NCBI RefSeq assembly: GCF_015706575.1
Contig: NW_024037056.1
Span: 14,149,176-14,213,175 of the forward strand
Direction of reading: 5' to 3'
DNA: 64,000 nucleotides
From: Patiria miniata
Taxonomy: Eukaryota > Echinodermata > Asteroidea > Valvatida > Asterinidae
The translations under genes were made by a program, and so were the position numbers. Positions 26,090 through 38,459 of this stretch are shown here, piece after piece (within the stretch, counting starts at the first letter, position 1; every line of letters begins with the position of its first letter). A model generated the notes under the pieces. It was not told the origin of the DNA, made no database searches, and saw only the letters and a program-made list of their open reading frames with translations.

Positions 26090-29000
26090 ATGAAAACCAA
26101 AAACGTGCAGTCGGATGACGCAGAGCAGAGGGTGGGACTGCTGGTCACCAGTGAAGACATGAAGCAGGCAACCGGTGACTTAAGGTGCGATTTGAACTTG
26201 AAAGCTGTTTAGGATTTGGATCGATTAATTTTCATTAATGTGACAATTAAGCCTCGGCTTTAAATGTGACCACAAAAAAAGGTATTAAGTCGCGCTGAGC
26301 ATTATTGTGTAATGAATGGCCCACTCAACATTGAGAGGATGAAAATTTCGTCAAAATGTGATTTTCATTTTTTGTCATGAATGACATTTTTAATACCTAC
26401 AGTTTCAGGTTTCACTCACAGAAATGTTGATTTTGATGAACAAAGTGGGAAAAAACAACCATTTTGTGTGCATCGTTCTGTTGTTCTACAACAAAGCCAG
26501 CTGTTTCAAAGCCTGTTTTCTCAGTTGTGTAATTTGAACTCAAAGGAAGTAATTAATATGCAAATACATCATATCTCCAGAACAGGAGGGGCTATGGAGC
26601 TCTATTATATACCAAATTAAAGCTTATGTTGTGGGCTTTCTAAAAATCTAAAAAGTGGCCCGTAACTACACAAAGGCCAAAAACAGTAACGGGTGTGGTA
26701 GAACTCCTTTTTTATTTTAAATTTTAGTTCGAAACGGTCCCAATATGTTTTTCATTCATTTCTTTTTTTCGTTTTTGTTTGTCTTGTTTCGCTTAGGCCA
26801 CGGGACAATAACGTGAAGAATGGCAAGCTGTTTGTGTGTTGCGCCTGTGCCCTTATGGCAGCGTTCAGCATGGGCTTGGCGATTGGTTACTCTTCCCCCG
26901 CGGATCCAGATCTGCAAAGCAAGGGGATACTATCAAGGGATCAAGTCTCCTGGTTTGCGGTAAACAAAAACAAAAATTGTCTCTTTCTAGTTTTCTTAAC
27001 GTATCCTAACCCTGCCAGATGCAACACAGTGCATCAGGTGTCAAATGGCCTTGCTACACTGAGCCATCAACACCGAGGCATAAACGACCAATTTGAAACG
27101 AGTCCCATTCACTAATTCCACAGTTGTACAGTTCCAAAATTATCCATAAAAACTCAGGACTATATATTTTTTCATATAATTACGCTTCATCGCTTAATAG
27201 CCGCAGCTGTTACATCTAAAATATTCTTGTTTGTGCATCGTATTATCAATTAAGTGAACCGTACACGTAATAGGAATGCCATGTGTTTTACCAATGCATA
27301 TCACGTCAGACATAAAATAAAAAATGAAATTGAATGAACATGTCATCCAGTGGCATTATGGAAACAAAGCCAGACATAGCAGCTACTTAGTGCTGACTTT
27401 TGGAATATGCAGTTTATTTGATGACCAAAAAAATAAAATATTAAAATGAAACAGAAGTTGCTTAGCATCCCACCGTATGATAAGTACATAAATATTTATA
27501 TTTGTAGTTAGTTTTAATAAGTTATTTATAAATTATAGTTAGTTATAATTTATTAATAGTTATATTCCTTTTTCAAAGGATTTTTTTTTGGCCAGCGGTG
27601 AATTGCTTTTTATCAGGAAAGTTGCAATTTTTGTAAATTTCCATCTCTTGGAAGTGAAAACACTTCCAAACACAAATTCAGAAGGGATGCTAGGTGATAA
27701 ATGTTTAAATTGACTTTAAAAGATATAGAAATACTATCGTTTATCCTGAAAGATTTTCTTCCCACGTTATTTGTTTTCTTTTTTTTGCTATCACAATTTT
27801 CGTCACGTAGGCTCTTGTTACAATCGGCGCCATGATTGGCGGGCTCATTGCCGGTTTTCTCGTGGGACTGGTCGGGCGTAAGCTGACCCTCATGACGTGC
27901 GCCCTGCCGTTCGTCGCAGGCTGGGTTCTGCTGGCGACCTGCACGGCTGTCTGGTTGCTGTACATCGGACGGATACTGACCGGTATAGGGGCCGGAATGA
28001 CGACACTGGTCACTCCGGTAAGTAGCCGTGCTGTGATCGAGTCCATCGCAAGTCCATCATAATAAAATCATGAATCAGTTCGCGAGCTTAGTCTAGTCAA
28101 AAGTAACAAGTGGATGAACAATCAATCAGAAAGGAATGCCTTTGTCACATTTCAGTTACCTGTGATTAGCTTGTGATGGGCTTTTGATGAACTTGTGATG
28201 GACTTGTGATGGACTTGTGATGGGCTTGTGATGGACTTGTGAGGGACTTGTGATGGACTTGTGATGGACTTGTGATGAACTTGTGATGGACTTGTGATGG
28301 ACTTGTGATGGGCTTGTGATGGACTTGTGATGGGCTTGTGATGGACTTGTGAGGGACTTGTGATGGACTTGTGATGGGCTTGTGATTTCCCAATGGTTGC
28401 CATTTATTAAAATGTTATTGCTCCAAATTGTTACAAACATCGAACTTAGGCATCATCTCATTAAAAACTTCTTTCTATCGAGTATTAGTTGATGGTTTCT
28501 GAAAAAAATTTCTGAGAATCCTTCGTGATGAAACTTTTAGCATTGTTTGCAAACTTCATTGTTTGAAGATTCCGGAGAAGTTGCGTAGAATTCTGAGACA
28601 ATGCCTACTCCCGTTGAACAATGCCACAGTTGTATCCTGCTGCAGTTGGTGACCACAGACTCTGTGGCAGTTTGGCCTGGAGACTTTTGACCTGTTGGAT
28701 CCTGCAACACCGGGCGGGGGATGTCATTCTGACAAGTGTTACATGTAGCTGCGTTTAGCAGGGTTTCTAGTTAAAATACCCTATGGGGTTAGGGTTAATT
28801 TGGCGCGACTGTGGAAACGCCAGTTCTGAAACCGAGTCTCAGATTGTTTGGAATGTGTCTGTGTGTCTTGTTGCAGGTGTACATCGCTGAGATGTCCAGT
28901 CCTCAACTCCGAGGTATGCTTGGTGCTAGCTTTCAGCTGATGATCACCCTCGGCATTCTGGTTGCCTACGCTCTCGGTAAGAAACGAAACTAGGCTTGAC

Positions 29001-31706
29001 TGAAGTTTGAGCTGGACCTGAAAGTATGAGAGCAGTTTAGGTAGTCGAAGACATACAAAGTGAGTCAGTCAGTTGGTGACTGAGTAAGACTGTGAGTCAG
29101 TGACTCAGTCAGCCGGGGAGTCGGTCGGGGGAGTCAGTCAATCTGGGAGTCAGTCAGTCATTCTTTCAGTCAGTCAAGCAGTCAGTGACTCAGGCTGTCA
29201 CATGTGAGCTGGGCAGTGCTCTCATATAGGATTACCCCATAACACCAACAAGCTTGGCTAATGCAACATATGCGTGCTTCAGCAGCATGAAAAGACTTCC
29301 ATTGAATAGCCATGCTGAATCAATTCAATAGAATTTCGTGCACTCTGGGAAAATGTTGACTATACTTACCTCGTCTTGTCAATTTTAATTTTTTTGACTA
29401 GGCATCCCCTTTAACCACGTCTGGTTGGCCATCGTTGGAGCGGGCTTTGCTGCTGCCCTCGTGGTCACCATGTGCTTCATGCCGGACACGCCGCGATTCT
29501 ACTTGAGCCAGCACCAGCGAGAGAGGGCGCTGGTTGTGCTGGGCTGGCTGCGAGGACCCAACGCGGACGTCGGTGTGGAATGTAGAGAAATAGAGGACGC
29601 GTTAGACAATTCCAATGTAAGGCTATAGTTGGCTCCACACTGACTTGTAGTGCTTAGATTCTGAAAATTACAAAGTGACAATGACATGAGTTTCCAGTTT
29701 TCAAAAGTAAAGGGGCATTGTCTGATGTCACAGGAGGCTTGGGTAATTTTGATTGATTTTGTTGGTTTGTGATTTCAGGAGAGTTTTTCCATCCGTGAGT
29801 TCTGCCAAGTATCGCTGCTCAAGCCGCTCTTCATCTCCATCATGCTGATGATTTTCCAGCAGTGCAGTGGCATCAACGCCGTCATGTTCAACGCCAAGGA
29901 CATCATGACGTCGGCCGTTCAGGGTATCTCTCCCGACGCGGCTACGATCGTCCTGGCAGCGGTCCAAGTCGGCGCGACGTTTGTGAGTGTCATACTCATG
30001 GACGTGACTGGCAGGAAAATTCTACTCATCCTGGGAGGTATGTTGCTTTCTCAAATTGGTTTTTGACTTTTGCTTGATTTGGGATTGACTTATGGTGGAC
30101 TTATGATTTGACATTACACTTGTGATTGCCTTGTTGCTTTTTACTTCTGATCGATTATGACTTGACTTGGGATTGGCAGATAATTTGACTTGTGATAGAA
30201 TTGTGATTAACATGCGATATTGTTGTGATATGATTTAATTTGTAATAGAATTGTGATTGACTTGTGATGAACTTTGATTGACTTATGATATAGTGACTTG
30301 AGTCACTTCCTTATAAGGCCAAACGAAAAAAGTCTCCGGTTTGTGGTATGGAGCTTGCCCAAAAAGTGGTGCGGCAACGCGGCTTTTTTTTTTTTTTACC
30401 TGACTTTTTTGCTTCAAATGTCGGCTGATGACTGCAAATGGTGCCCGACTAAACTTAGTGCAAATATATGGGAGTCCAGAGAGGCCACATAAAGCTTATT
30501 CTCGATCATAACCCCATCTAAAAACACGTTAAAACTGTGCAGCAGCAGGATTCCAGTCAAACCAGTGAGTTTGGCGGTTTTGAGACATGATCTTTCATTG
30601 AAAAAAAACCTTTTTCATTTTGCCGACGCGCATGGCTACGGCGACGCGCGCGCATACCAGAAACCGGAGACTTTTTTTTTTTGGCCTAATGACTCGACGC
30701 GGCTTGAGTCACAACATTCAGTGTCTCGTTACAACTCTGCAATTTGACTTAGGATTACTTCTGATAGACTTGTGATGGACTTGTGACCTATCTGCATGTT
30801 ATCCCAGGTGCTCTAATGGCGATCAGTTCTGGCACCTTTGGCCTCTACTACCAACTCACAGGCAATCAGAACATCACAACAACTGTCGTGCCAGCCTGCG
30901 ATTTCCTCGGTAGCGCCACAGTTTGTCCTTCCCCTGCCGACCACCCAGACCTAACCTGGTTGTCCCTAGTCAGCATCATCATCTACATCATCGGATTCTC
31001 CATCGGCTGGGGACCCATCCCCTGGCTGATCATGTCGGAGATTTTCCCGACGAAAGCTCGGGGCGCGGCAAGCGCCATCGCCACAGTCACCAACTCGATG
31101 TTTGCGTTTCTCGTCACCAAGACTTTTACACAACTTGAGGTAAGCTTTTATGTTTGTTCTTCTTTTTGACTCTCAATCTTATCCTGCAAGATTCTCAAAA
31201 ATCAACCAGTGTTTTTTTTTTTACTTTTTTATTCAGCCAATCTGTACGCGATGTTATACATTTTAGACTATATTGCTAACCAAAGTAAACAAGTGGAAAG
31301 TGTATTGATTTGTTGTTATTTTTTATGGGGGAGGGGGATTTTTATTTTAAAAAGTAATAAAAAGCTGACTAATGTAAAATGTAAGATTCATTGCACACTT
31401 TCACAGAATGCTTAGCTGGTATCCAGTTCTGCTTCTTGTTTGATTTTGTCTCTTATCACCCTCTCCCCGCCCCCCTCCCACCTTTCATCCCCTCCCACCT
31501 TCCCCTCACAGGACGCACTGACCAGGCAAGGCACATTCTGGCTCTATGCTGGTGTCTGCGTCGTCAGTGTCATCTTCGTTTTATTCCTCGTTCCTGAGAC
31601 GAAAGGCAAGACGCTTGAGGAGATAGAAGCAGGCTTCACCGGCCAAAACCTGCATAGTAATGTGCATCCCACTTCTGACCCCGATAAGGATGGAGTCAAT
31701 GACTAA
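26090..31706 (+). CDS. GLUT8-like facilitated sugar transporter, copy B
   Basis: Tandem paralog of the upstream transporter with the same eight-exon plan: 26090-26184, 26797-26959, 27811-28017, 28877-28976, 29402-29616, 29779-30037, 30808-31139 and 31512-31706. Exons 3 to 8 have exactly the same lengths as in copy A. The product is 521 aa. All GLUT8 blocks are present ([80 protein letters not shown]). Exon 1 is longer, and its dileucine context is AEQRVGLLV, where the residue four before the first Leu is Gln rather than an acid, so sorting may differ from copy A. The donor of exon 1 (aag|gtgcga) is weak but is the one that keeps frame. The start is the first ATG in frame; an upstream GTG was not used. 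Confidence 0.92.
28155..28390 (+). repeat. CTTGTGATGGA minisatellite in GLUT B intron 3
   Basis: About twenty near-perfect 11-base units of gacttgtgatg or ggcttgtgatg. It is the most homogeneous array of this type in the window, which suggests recent expansion. Open frames of about 75-94 codons on the minus strand are translations of the repeat ([10 protein letters not shown]). Confidence 0.92.
29045..29215 (+). repeat. CAGTCAGTGACT degenerate repeat in GLUT B intron 4
   Basis: Same unit and same intron as 17515-17660 in copy A (gtgagtcagtcagttggtga, gactcagtcagccggggagt). Confidence 0.75.
30060..30790 (+). repeat. CTTGTGATTGA minisatellite in GLUT B intron 6, split by a MITE
   Basis: Degenerate units run from about 30060 to 30310 and again from about 30725 to 30790. 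The GGCC MITE at 30317-30686 lies between. The second part ends just before exon 7, as in copy A. Confidence 0.75.
30317..30686 (-). mobile_element. GGCC-ended MITE, ctccggtttctggtat subfamily, TAA duplication
   Basis: Begins ggccaaacgaaaaaagtctc, ends cttttttttttttggcc, and is flanked by TAA at 30314-30316 and 30687-30689. It is the reverse orientation of the copy at 62118-62492, sharing aaatatatgggagtccagag and gaggccacataaagctta. Confidence 0.88.
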
Positions 31707-32027
31707 TGTTTGACCATCTGCTTAACGCATTGTGAGTTTAGAAAAAAAAAGACCTTGTTGCTTAGACTAAAGGCAAGACACTTTGGGAGAAAGCAGGGGT
31801 AGAAGTCTGTAAACATAAAGTATCAGGTGAATATTTTAAGTTAGCTTAGTATGATCCGTATTAAGATTTAGTATTTAAATTTCTGTGCCATTACAAGGTT
31901 ATGGTTTTATTCTGTTTGAGGCCGTTCAACACTGAGTGAAGAGACTTTGAGGTGGATTTTTCTTGGGAACATATTTTTGCAACTTTCTACTCCTTTTAAA
32001 ATTCATGAAAACCATTTGACATCCCTT

Positions 32028-32416
32028 TTTGGATAATGTTATTGAAAAGTGCACTTCTTTCAACTTTATTTTAAGTCCATGTTTTTCCTAACAACTGAGG
32101 GTGTTGTTGCTATGATGTCATTTCAGGAAGACACTGTCCAGTTTATGGGTTTTCCGTTCAAATTGTGAACCAAAAATTTTGCTCAATGAAAATTCTGGCA
32201 ACTTCAGGGACTGAAGTGGCTAAAACATTGAGGTTTCTGCCTGAAATGATATCGCACTTTTGCTCATGAGCTTGTAAATTTGCATTAGCGTAAAAACCAA
32301 AAAGGCACCAAAATACCCTTCAAAATGGCAAAACGAAATTTGAAAATAAGGTTAATTTGGATAAATAGAAACATTTTCAAGGATTGCATAAAAAATACAT
32401 TGCATGGGCCCTTTAA
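32028..32416 (-). mobile_element. TTAAAGGGCCCATGCA-ended MITE, minus orientation
   Basis: The right end cattgcatgggccctttaa at TTAA 32413-32416 is the complement of the left end at 23622. The left end is around attgaaaagtgcacttcttt. It is in the 3' flank of copy B, while its relative lies in the 3' flank of copy A in the opposite orientation. Confidence 0.65.
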
Positions 32417-32869
32417 TTGAAAAAGAAAACTGAAAAGTTAAAATATTTCTAAAGATTTTGAAGTTCAAAGCTCAATATTTTTGTGAGCTTTTGTTTTGTA
32501 ACTAAATTTGCTTGCCTTCAAAAAACTGAAATCAAAATATTTGTAAATAAAAATCAAACTTTCAAAATACTCTGTTTTATTCATTTATATTTTAAGATAC
32601 TGGGTTTGGGGCTTAATTTGAAGAGTTCAAAATCACCTCGAAAAAACGAAGGTTTGCTCAGGAATTGTTTTTCTAGATGTCGAAGGTAACAGCTTGAAAC
32701 TGTAAAATCCTATTATTTTTCTACGCAACAAAAAATATTATTTTCGGTGTTTGTTTTTGCTGTAAGCAAAATACGATCCATTGATGTGTCTTATTACATA
32801 AATGTGTAACATTATGTGACTTTGTGTAATAGCAAAAGCGGAAGTCCTCAGACCATATTTTTGTCCAAA

Positions 32870-32875
32870 AATAAA
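32870..32875 (+). promoter_or_regulatory. Candidate polyadenylation signal behind GLUT B
   Basis: AATAAA in a block that is conserved behind copy A (acaaatctaatcataaaa). Another AATAAA is at 32546-32551. Which one is used cannot be told from sequence. Confidence 0.3.
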
Positions 32876-33539
32876 GGTTACAAATCTAATCATAAAAGAT
32901 GTAAAAAGACATGTGGATTGATGTATTAAATGTTCTCAGCTCGATACCAGAACAATTATTTGCCAATTGTATTCCATTGTATTTATTCTGTTACATTTTA
33001 AGTATTTTTCTCATTTCTGAATTTAAACCAAATAGCTCAAAATGTTTCATTTTTTTTCTTTGTACACTATCACAGTCAAACTACTTTTTGAACTAAAAGT
33101 GCATGATATCGCTATAGATTTTGAAGATTTTAACGTTTGTATTATTTGAGCGAAAATGTACTATTTATATTGTGCGCATGTGTCACAATTTATTGAAAGT
33201 AGGGGCGTGGCTACGCATTCCACATGTGTCAAAGGTCAACTTATCCACCGAATCGATTCCTAAATCCCTAAACAAAAACCCACAAAATACAGTGTTTTAC
33301 TAAAGCAAAAATGGTGGCCCATATGTTTTTAACGACACTTTGGGTTTTTGCCAGAAAAAATGCGCGCATGTCCAAACAGCTGTCGTTTACGTGGCATATA
33401 CATATCGTACGAGTATTTCCATATTGAATAATGAAATGTATCGTGTATCAAGTATTTCATTGTTGGATATGCATATCGTGGAACCATCCGTGCGTATCCA
33501 CATCTGAACATATTAATCATAATATCTGCGAAGGTTTTT

Positions 33540-34745
33540 TTTGCAAACCAATTGTTATCTATTAAATACGAGGTCACGTGTGTAGTGGGGTGACTTGAAT
33601 TTAGACCGTACGTGACAAACACGTCGTTTTACTGCCATTTTTACAACTACATGTATTATGTTTTGTACACGCGCACGTAGACTTCGGATGTGTTAACCAA
33701 CTTGACAGTGCACGCAGAGCACTCGATATTATGTTCGAGATATGAAGTGATCGTGAGTGCCTGCACATAATAGGTAATGTAGCATGACATTGTATTGATC
33801 ATGAGTTCGAGAGTATACAGTGTAATACAACGTTAGTACACAATGTATACACATGGAGTACTACAATGTAATTATACGCGTATACAATGTAATTAACCAC
33901 GCCTAGCGTTGGAGAACTACTGTGCATTCTCGCGTGGCTTTTAATTCTGTGGTGTAGGCCCCTATTGTAATAATTATCTGCCCGTAGATTTCAGCTAAAG
34001 ATAACCATATATTTCTGTTAATCGTGTCTGGCTCTAGTAAAGTTCGTGCTTTTTCGAGGTTAAGGTGTTTTTTTTTAAGAAATAAAAGCAATCGCGTGCA
34101 GAGGAATATGTTGCAGAAAAATAGGTTTTCGTCAGCGACGTGTGGATATACGATTGAGATATTATTGAGGTGAGCTTGAAAATGAAAGGTGGAATATCTT
34201 GTGAACTAGTGCTGCAGTGTTTTGAAAATATTAACCGTACGGGCGGGGTTTAATTCCCGTAATTTAGTAGCACGGATAGTACGGTGTTGCAACGTACAGT
34301 AATATTATATAATTTAAAATTCAGGATGCTGAATAAATTTGGCAAGGGAGTTCGATTTGGTGGAGAATTTCGTTGAGAGCTTGCATAGTTTTGATACTTC
34401 ATTTTGTGACAATGAAAGTACAAATTAACCAATGCGTATCACAGAGCGTGTGCACAGTGAGGGCGCTCGGTGCAAGCTCTCTATTAATAGCAAAAATAGA
34501 CGCAGAGACGAAACACCTGTGAGACAATTAAAGGTGTTAGAAGACACAATTTACTTTGGAAATCCACAACTATAGACAATTGATAATCTGTCATCAGACA
34601 TAGACTTAATTAGATCATCATATGCTTTGTGTTCTCATTTCTGGGGGCGTGGCCATGAGAATTCTTCCGTTGTGTCATAATTCAGGAAACAATGCGAGAT
34701 AAGAGTTTCCACGAGTACGGGAAATTACACATCATTCTAGGCCAC
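33540..34745 (+). pseudogene. Orphan copy of the GLUT upstream region (third unit remnant)
   Basis: Ordered matches to the region before GLUT B: gcaaaccaatt and acgaggtca near 33542 against 24276; gtgagtgcctgca near 33752 against 24620; gagggcgctcggtgcaagctct near 34462 against 25728; aaatccacaactat near 34559; aatctgtcatcagac near 34588; and aaacaatgcgagataagagttt near 34685 against 25945. No transporter exons follow it. Because the A-gene flank is likewise followed by the B upstream region, this is best explained as the front of a third tandem unit whose gene was lost. Confidence 0.6.
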
Positions 34746-35313
34746 CCCGTGGATGTGTACTGCACGGGGTAACATTAAAAGCACGTCAGAGATATTTTGA
34801 CAACAAGGAACCTTGCACGTAATTTGCCGGCCTTTTGTGTGTACGTGTCATCATGCAATCGCATTTTATGATGATGCCCTTAAACAGTTCAACTTTGGTC
34901 TTTTCTGAGTCATTTCGTTCAGTGGCAGCAACATCAACGGATCACGTTGTGCATTGACCGTTTTGAAATCCTTTATCTAGTCTAGATAGTGGGCTGAAGT
35001 TTAATAACGCAAGTGAACTTTTGTGTATTTTCATAGGAAGCCGTATTTCTGAGTTGTCTGCGTTACAGCTTTGTGGGCGGGGATTGCCAAGTTTCGATCA
35101 TTGTCATCGTGCATCTGCATGACGATTATAGCCAGGTAAGATTGAAACATGCTGAGCCAATTCCAAGCCATTTTGTAAATGACTCAATGGGGAATTGGGG
35201 GATTGGGAAATTTCATCCTGCGGGCGAATTTGTAAAACGCGAGTACATACGGCCCGGTTCAGTGTTGCTTGTATAATACAACTAGACCAGTTTAACGCCA
35301 CAAAGAGTGCTTA

Positions 35314-35577
35314 GGCCAAAAAAAAAATAGTTAGTGCTGCCGATAACATGGCATTCGAAAATTAGGTAGGTAGGTAGGGAATTTTTTTTTTTGCCAATTT
35401 TTTTTGTGTACGATCATATGGAGGCGTCTGCATGTAGTCAAGGGAAAAGGTATAAATTTAAAGTGATGGTTTTGGGTGGTTTTTTCCCTCATTTTTCCAA
35501 TAAAAAAGTTAGGGTAGGGGCTGTCAAAATAGGGTAGGTAGGGAAACCGGAAGCAGAACTATTATTGTTTTTTGGCC
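35314..35577 (+). mobile_element. GGCC-ended MITE, TTA target duplication
   Basis: Begins ggccaaaaaaaaaatagtta, ends tattattgttttttggcc, and is flanked by TTA at 35311-35313 and 35578-35580. The inner sequence is the complement of the 14431 element. Confidence 0.88.
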
Positions 35578-35580
35578 TTA

Positions 35581-38415
35581 AGTCTTGAAAACTACTCTTG
35601 AGTTTGTTGGCGTTATCATTAATTTTTGTACATGAGGTCGTGGCCTCACGGTCGGATCCTGACTTTAAAATTAAAAAAAAATATTATTTTATCACATAAA
35701 TCTGGCTTAGGCCTAATGCCCTTTTCATGGGACTACTTTTTTTTTTTTACTTAAAGATGTTTTGACAAAATTGTTATTCTAAATTATTAGGCTCCCTCCC
35801 TTCAGAAAATTCTTATTACTTTCAATCATAAAAACATGCGGTTTTGAGTCATGAGTTAAAAGTTGCCAACTAATTGAATAATAAAAATTATTCATTACAA
35901 GTCAAACACGGAAATTATGGCAATGCCAATGCCACTGCCGAAATTGTGTAGACTTTTGGCTAAGCTGCGGCTTCCTTGCATTTTCATGTGACCTTTTCCA
36001 TGCCATACACATGTTTTCTTTCTTTTCTTCAATATTTTCAAAGGAGAGCAAATATAGTTCGCTGTCCTCGCCCAAGGTTAAATATGTATTAGATGATAGT
36101 GTTTGGTCAGGAAATATTTGCTCCGGTCAATATTAACTCAGCCACGCGCGTTGAAAGCGCAACTCACTGAAATGTATTCCTCTTTTATGGGCTTTATATT
36201 TACTAAATTGCCTGTTCTCTTGACTGGTACACACCGCTTACTTCACGCTCAATTGTGTAAATTTGTAATATCTATATTTAACACGTTATAATGGCCCGAG
36301 TTCCATTTTGATATTAGGTAATGCATCACTATATTTTGACCTTTGTGGTTGCATATCGCTGTGGCATAATATATTATTCATAATCTCATGGCAGCAGTTT
36401 CCATTGTCTAAACGCATGGCCCCGGAACTAGGATATTAAAAGCCCATCTCTTCTATTGCCCTTGTGTATTACACTGTACAGTAATTTAATAAACAATATA
36501 AATTACTTTGGTTCATGCTCGTACTTGACCTTTGCATGCGGTGCGATGTTAAAAAAAAAAAAAAAAAAGGATAAGCATAGCATGACATCCATTTCAGATT
36601 ATTGGTAAGACTTTCGGAATGTCGAGTGGAGTATTTTCTTTTTAAAGATTGTCGATGAAATTTATGCAGAGGTGGTATACGCTCAAGTTGCACGCGTTTC
36701 GAGGCGCGCGCGTTTCGCGAACCCCATTGGTCAAAGCAACAAAAGAGTGCGCGCGGTAAACAGCGGCGCTCGCGTGTGGCGTGACGCGCTGTACCTAGTG
36801 GTCGCGTGTTATTGTTGTACTATTTACTCTGAATGATTTGCATAGAGACAATGTGCGATTATGCTTATGATAATACGGTATTAGACTGTAAAAGCAAATA
36901 ATATTGCTACGTCCTTCAACTGCCGTTTATCGATAAACAGTGTGCAATCGTGGGTACGGGTCAGTATAAAGGTCATGTAGGCTACCACGGCCCTAAACTT
37001 CGATCGCAATAATATTGCGGGGGAAAAGGGTTCAGAAAGGAACGGCTGAACGTCATTTCGAAGGATTGGGTCCATATTTGAAAGGTTATGAATAAATCTT
37101 TTCATCTCGCCTCGACAATGGATTGACCTGTGCTCTTGCTATCGGCGGTAGATTGAGAAAGGTACCTTACACAAAAATACAGATTGTAAAAAGAACTTTG
37201 TAATCCGGTCACAAAGGTTGAGCTGGAAATGTTGGTCGCCTATAGACTTTCTAGAAATCTCTCCCTACTGTCGCCATTTTCTCTGCCATCCCTTGGAGAG
37301 TTCTCAACTTAAAAAGTCCTAGCGGGACTTGTTACTCGAGTTACTCACACGCCGGGACGGCCGGCGGGACGTCGAGATTGTTGTAGTTATCTAGAAGGTA
37401 TATATCGCGTTTGATTAGATATTCCTGGCCTTATTGTGGTCTTTTTTTCTTATTCTAAATCAGGGAAAGCCTCATATTATTGTTAACTGCAATGCTCTAA
37501 CTTTCAGTCAGTATACAGACGTAACGTTTTTCGATTGTAAAAAAAGTTTTGATGTTTTACTTCAGGGTGCAAGACAATGGTAAAGTAAAATTCGTCGCGT
37601 TTTTTTTTTCATATTGGTGCACTAGAGTAGGTAGCACCGCCTGTTTTTTTTTAGTTTGAAAAAAGCAACAAACTGTTATAGGACCTCGGTCCAAATTTTC
37701 AGCAGGCACATGCTGGTCGTAAGATGTCGCAGACTTGGAGCTCGCAATCGTAATGGCAGACGCTTATTGCCTGCCACCCCTGTACCGATGCATCTCGACT
37801 TGGTATAGTCGAGATACTTGGATCGCAAGTCCACCTCATGTTAATCACAATTGCATTGATCCAAGTCATCTCAAGCTGTTCAAATAAACTGACAATTCCT
37901 TGGTTTTTGGTCATCTCCTGTTTTTGTGACTGGAATCGTGAATCCACTTGTGATTTACTTGTGATTACCAAGGCATACAGTTTTGACCAATATATCGCTG
38001 TCACCGAGGCATAGGCTCAGTGCAATCAGCGGCCAGATCCTTTGGTGTACACAGGTCACGTATTTGGCGATCTGGGCAGCACGATAAGTGCGTCATTGTT
38101 TGTTGTTCCCTATAATCACAGTTTGTAGTTTGGCCGTCTGGTATAGGTATCCCCATTTGTCCATACGGACCCTACATCGGCCATATCCAGTGTGCAATCG
38201 GTTCAGAGCTCGCCAAGTTGTCCAGCAATGGTTTGCGCATGGTGCTAGGGACGCATGTGGTTCCAGGCCCATTCGCAATTTACTTGTGATTGACTTGTTA
38301 TGTGATGACTTGTGTTCTTGTTTCATCACGAGTACCCCGACTGCTTCTCGGTATCGTACGGGCAACAGAACTTGACCGATCACAGTGCTGTCTTTTATGT
38401 TATATTGTTTTACAG
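35581..38415. other. Spacer upstream of the sulfotransferase-like gene
   Basis: Mostly AT-rich, with no coding exon that I can recognise. At 36690-36800 there is a CpG-rich patch (gaggcgcgcgcgtttcgcga, gcgcgcggtaaacagcggcg) with an inverted CCAAT box (cattggtc), a possible promoter. Short CTTGTGATT arrays lie near 37930-37965 and 38270-38315. Confidence 0.4.
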
Positions 38416-38459
38416 GTAGTGGCTTCATAACTGCAATCTTCTGACGGCATATCTCCAAC

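Noticed and set aside
28152-28440. Minus-strand frames of 75-94 codons rich in [10 protein letters not shown]
   Set aside because: They are translations of the CTTGTGATGGA minisatellite; the unit of 11 bases keeps all frames open.
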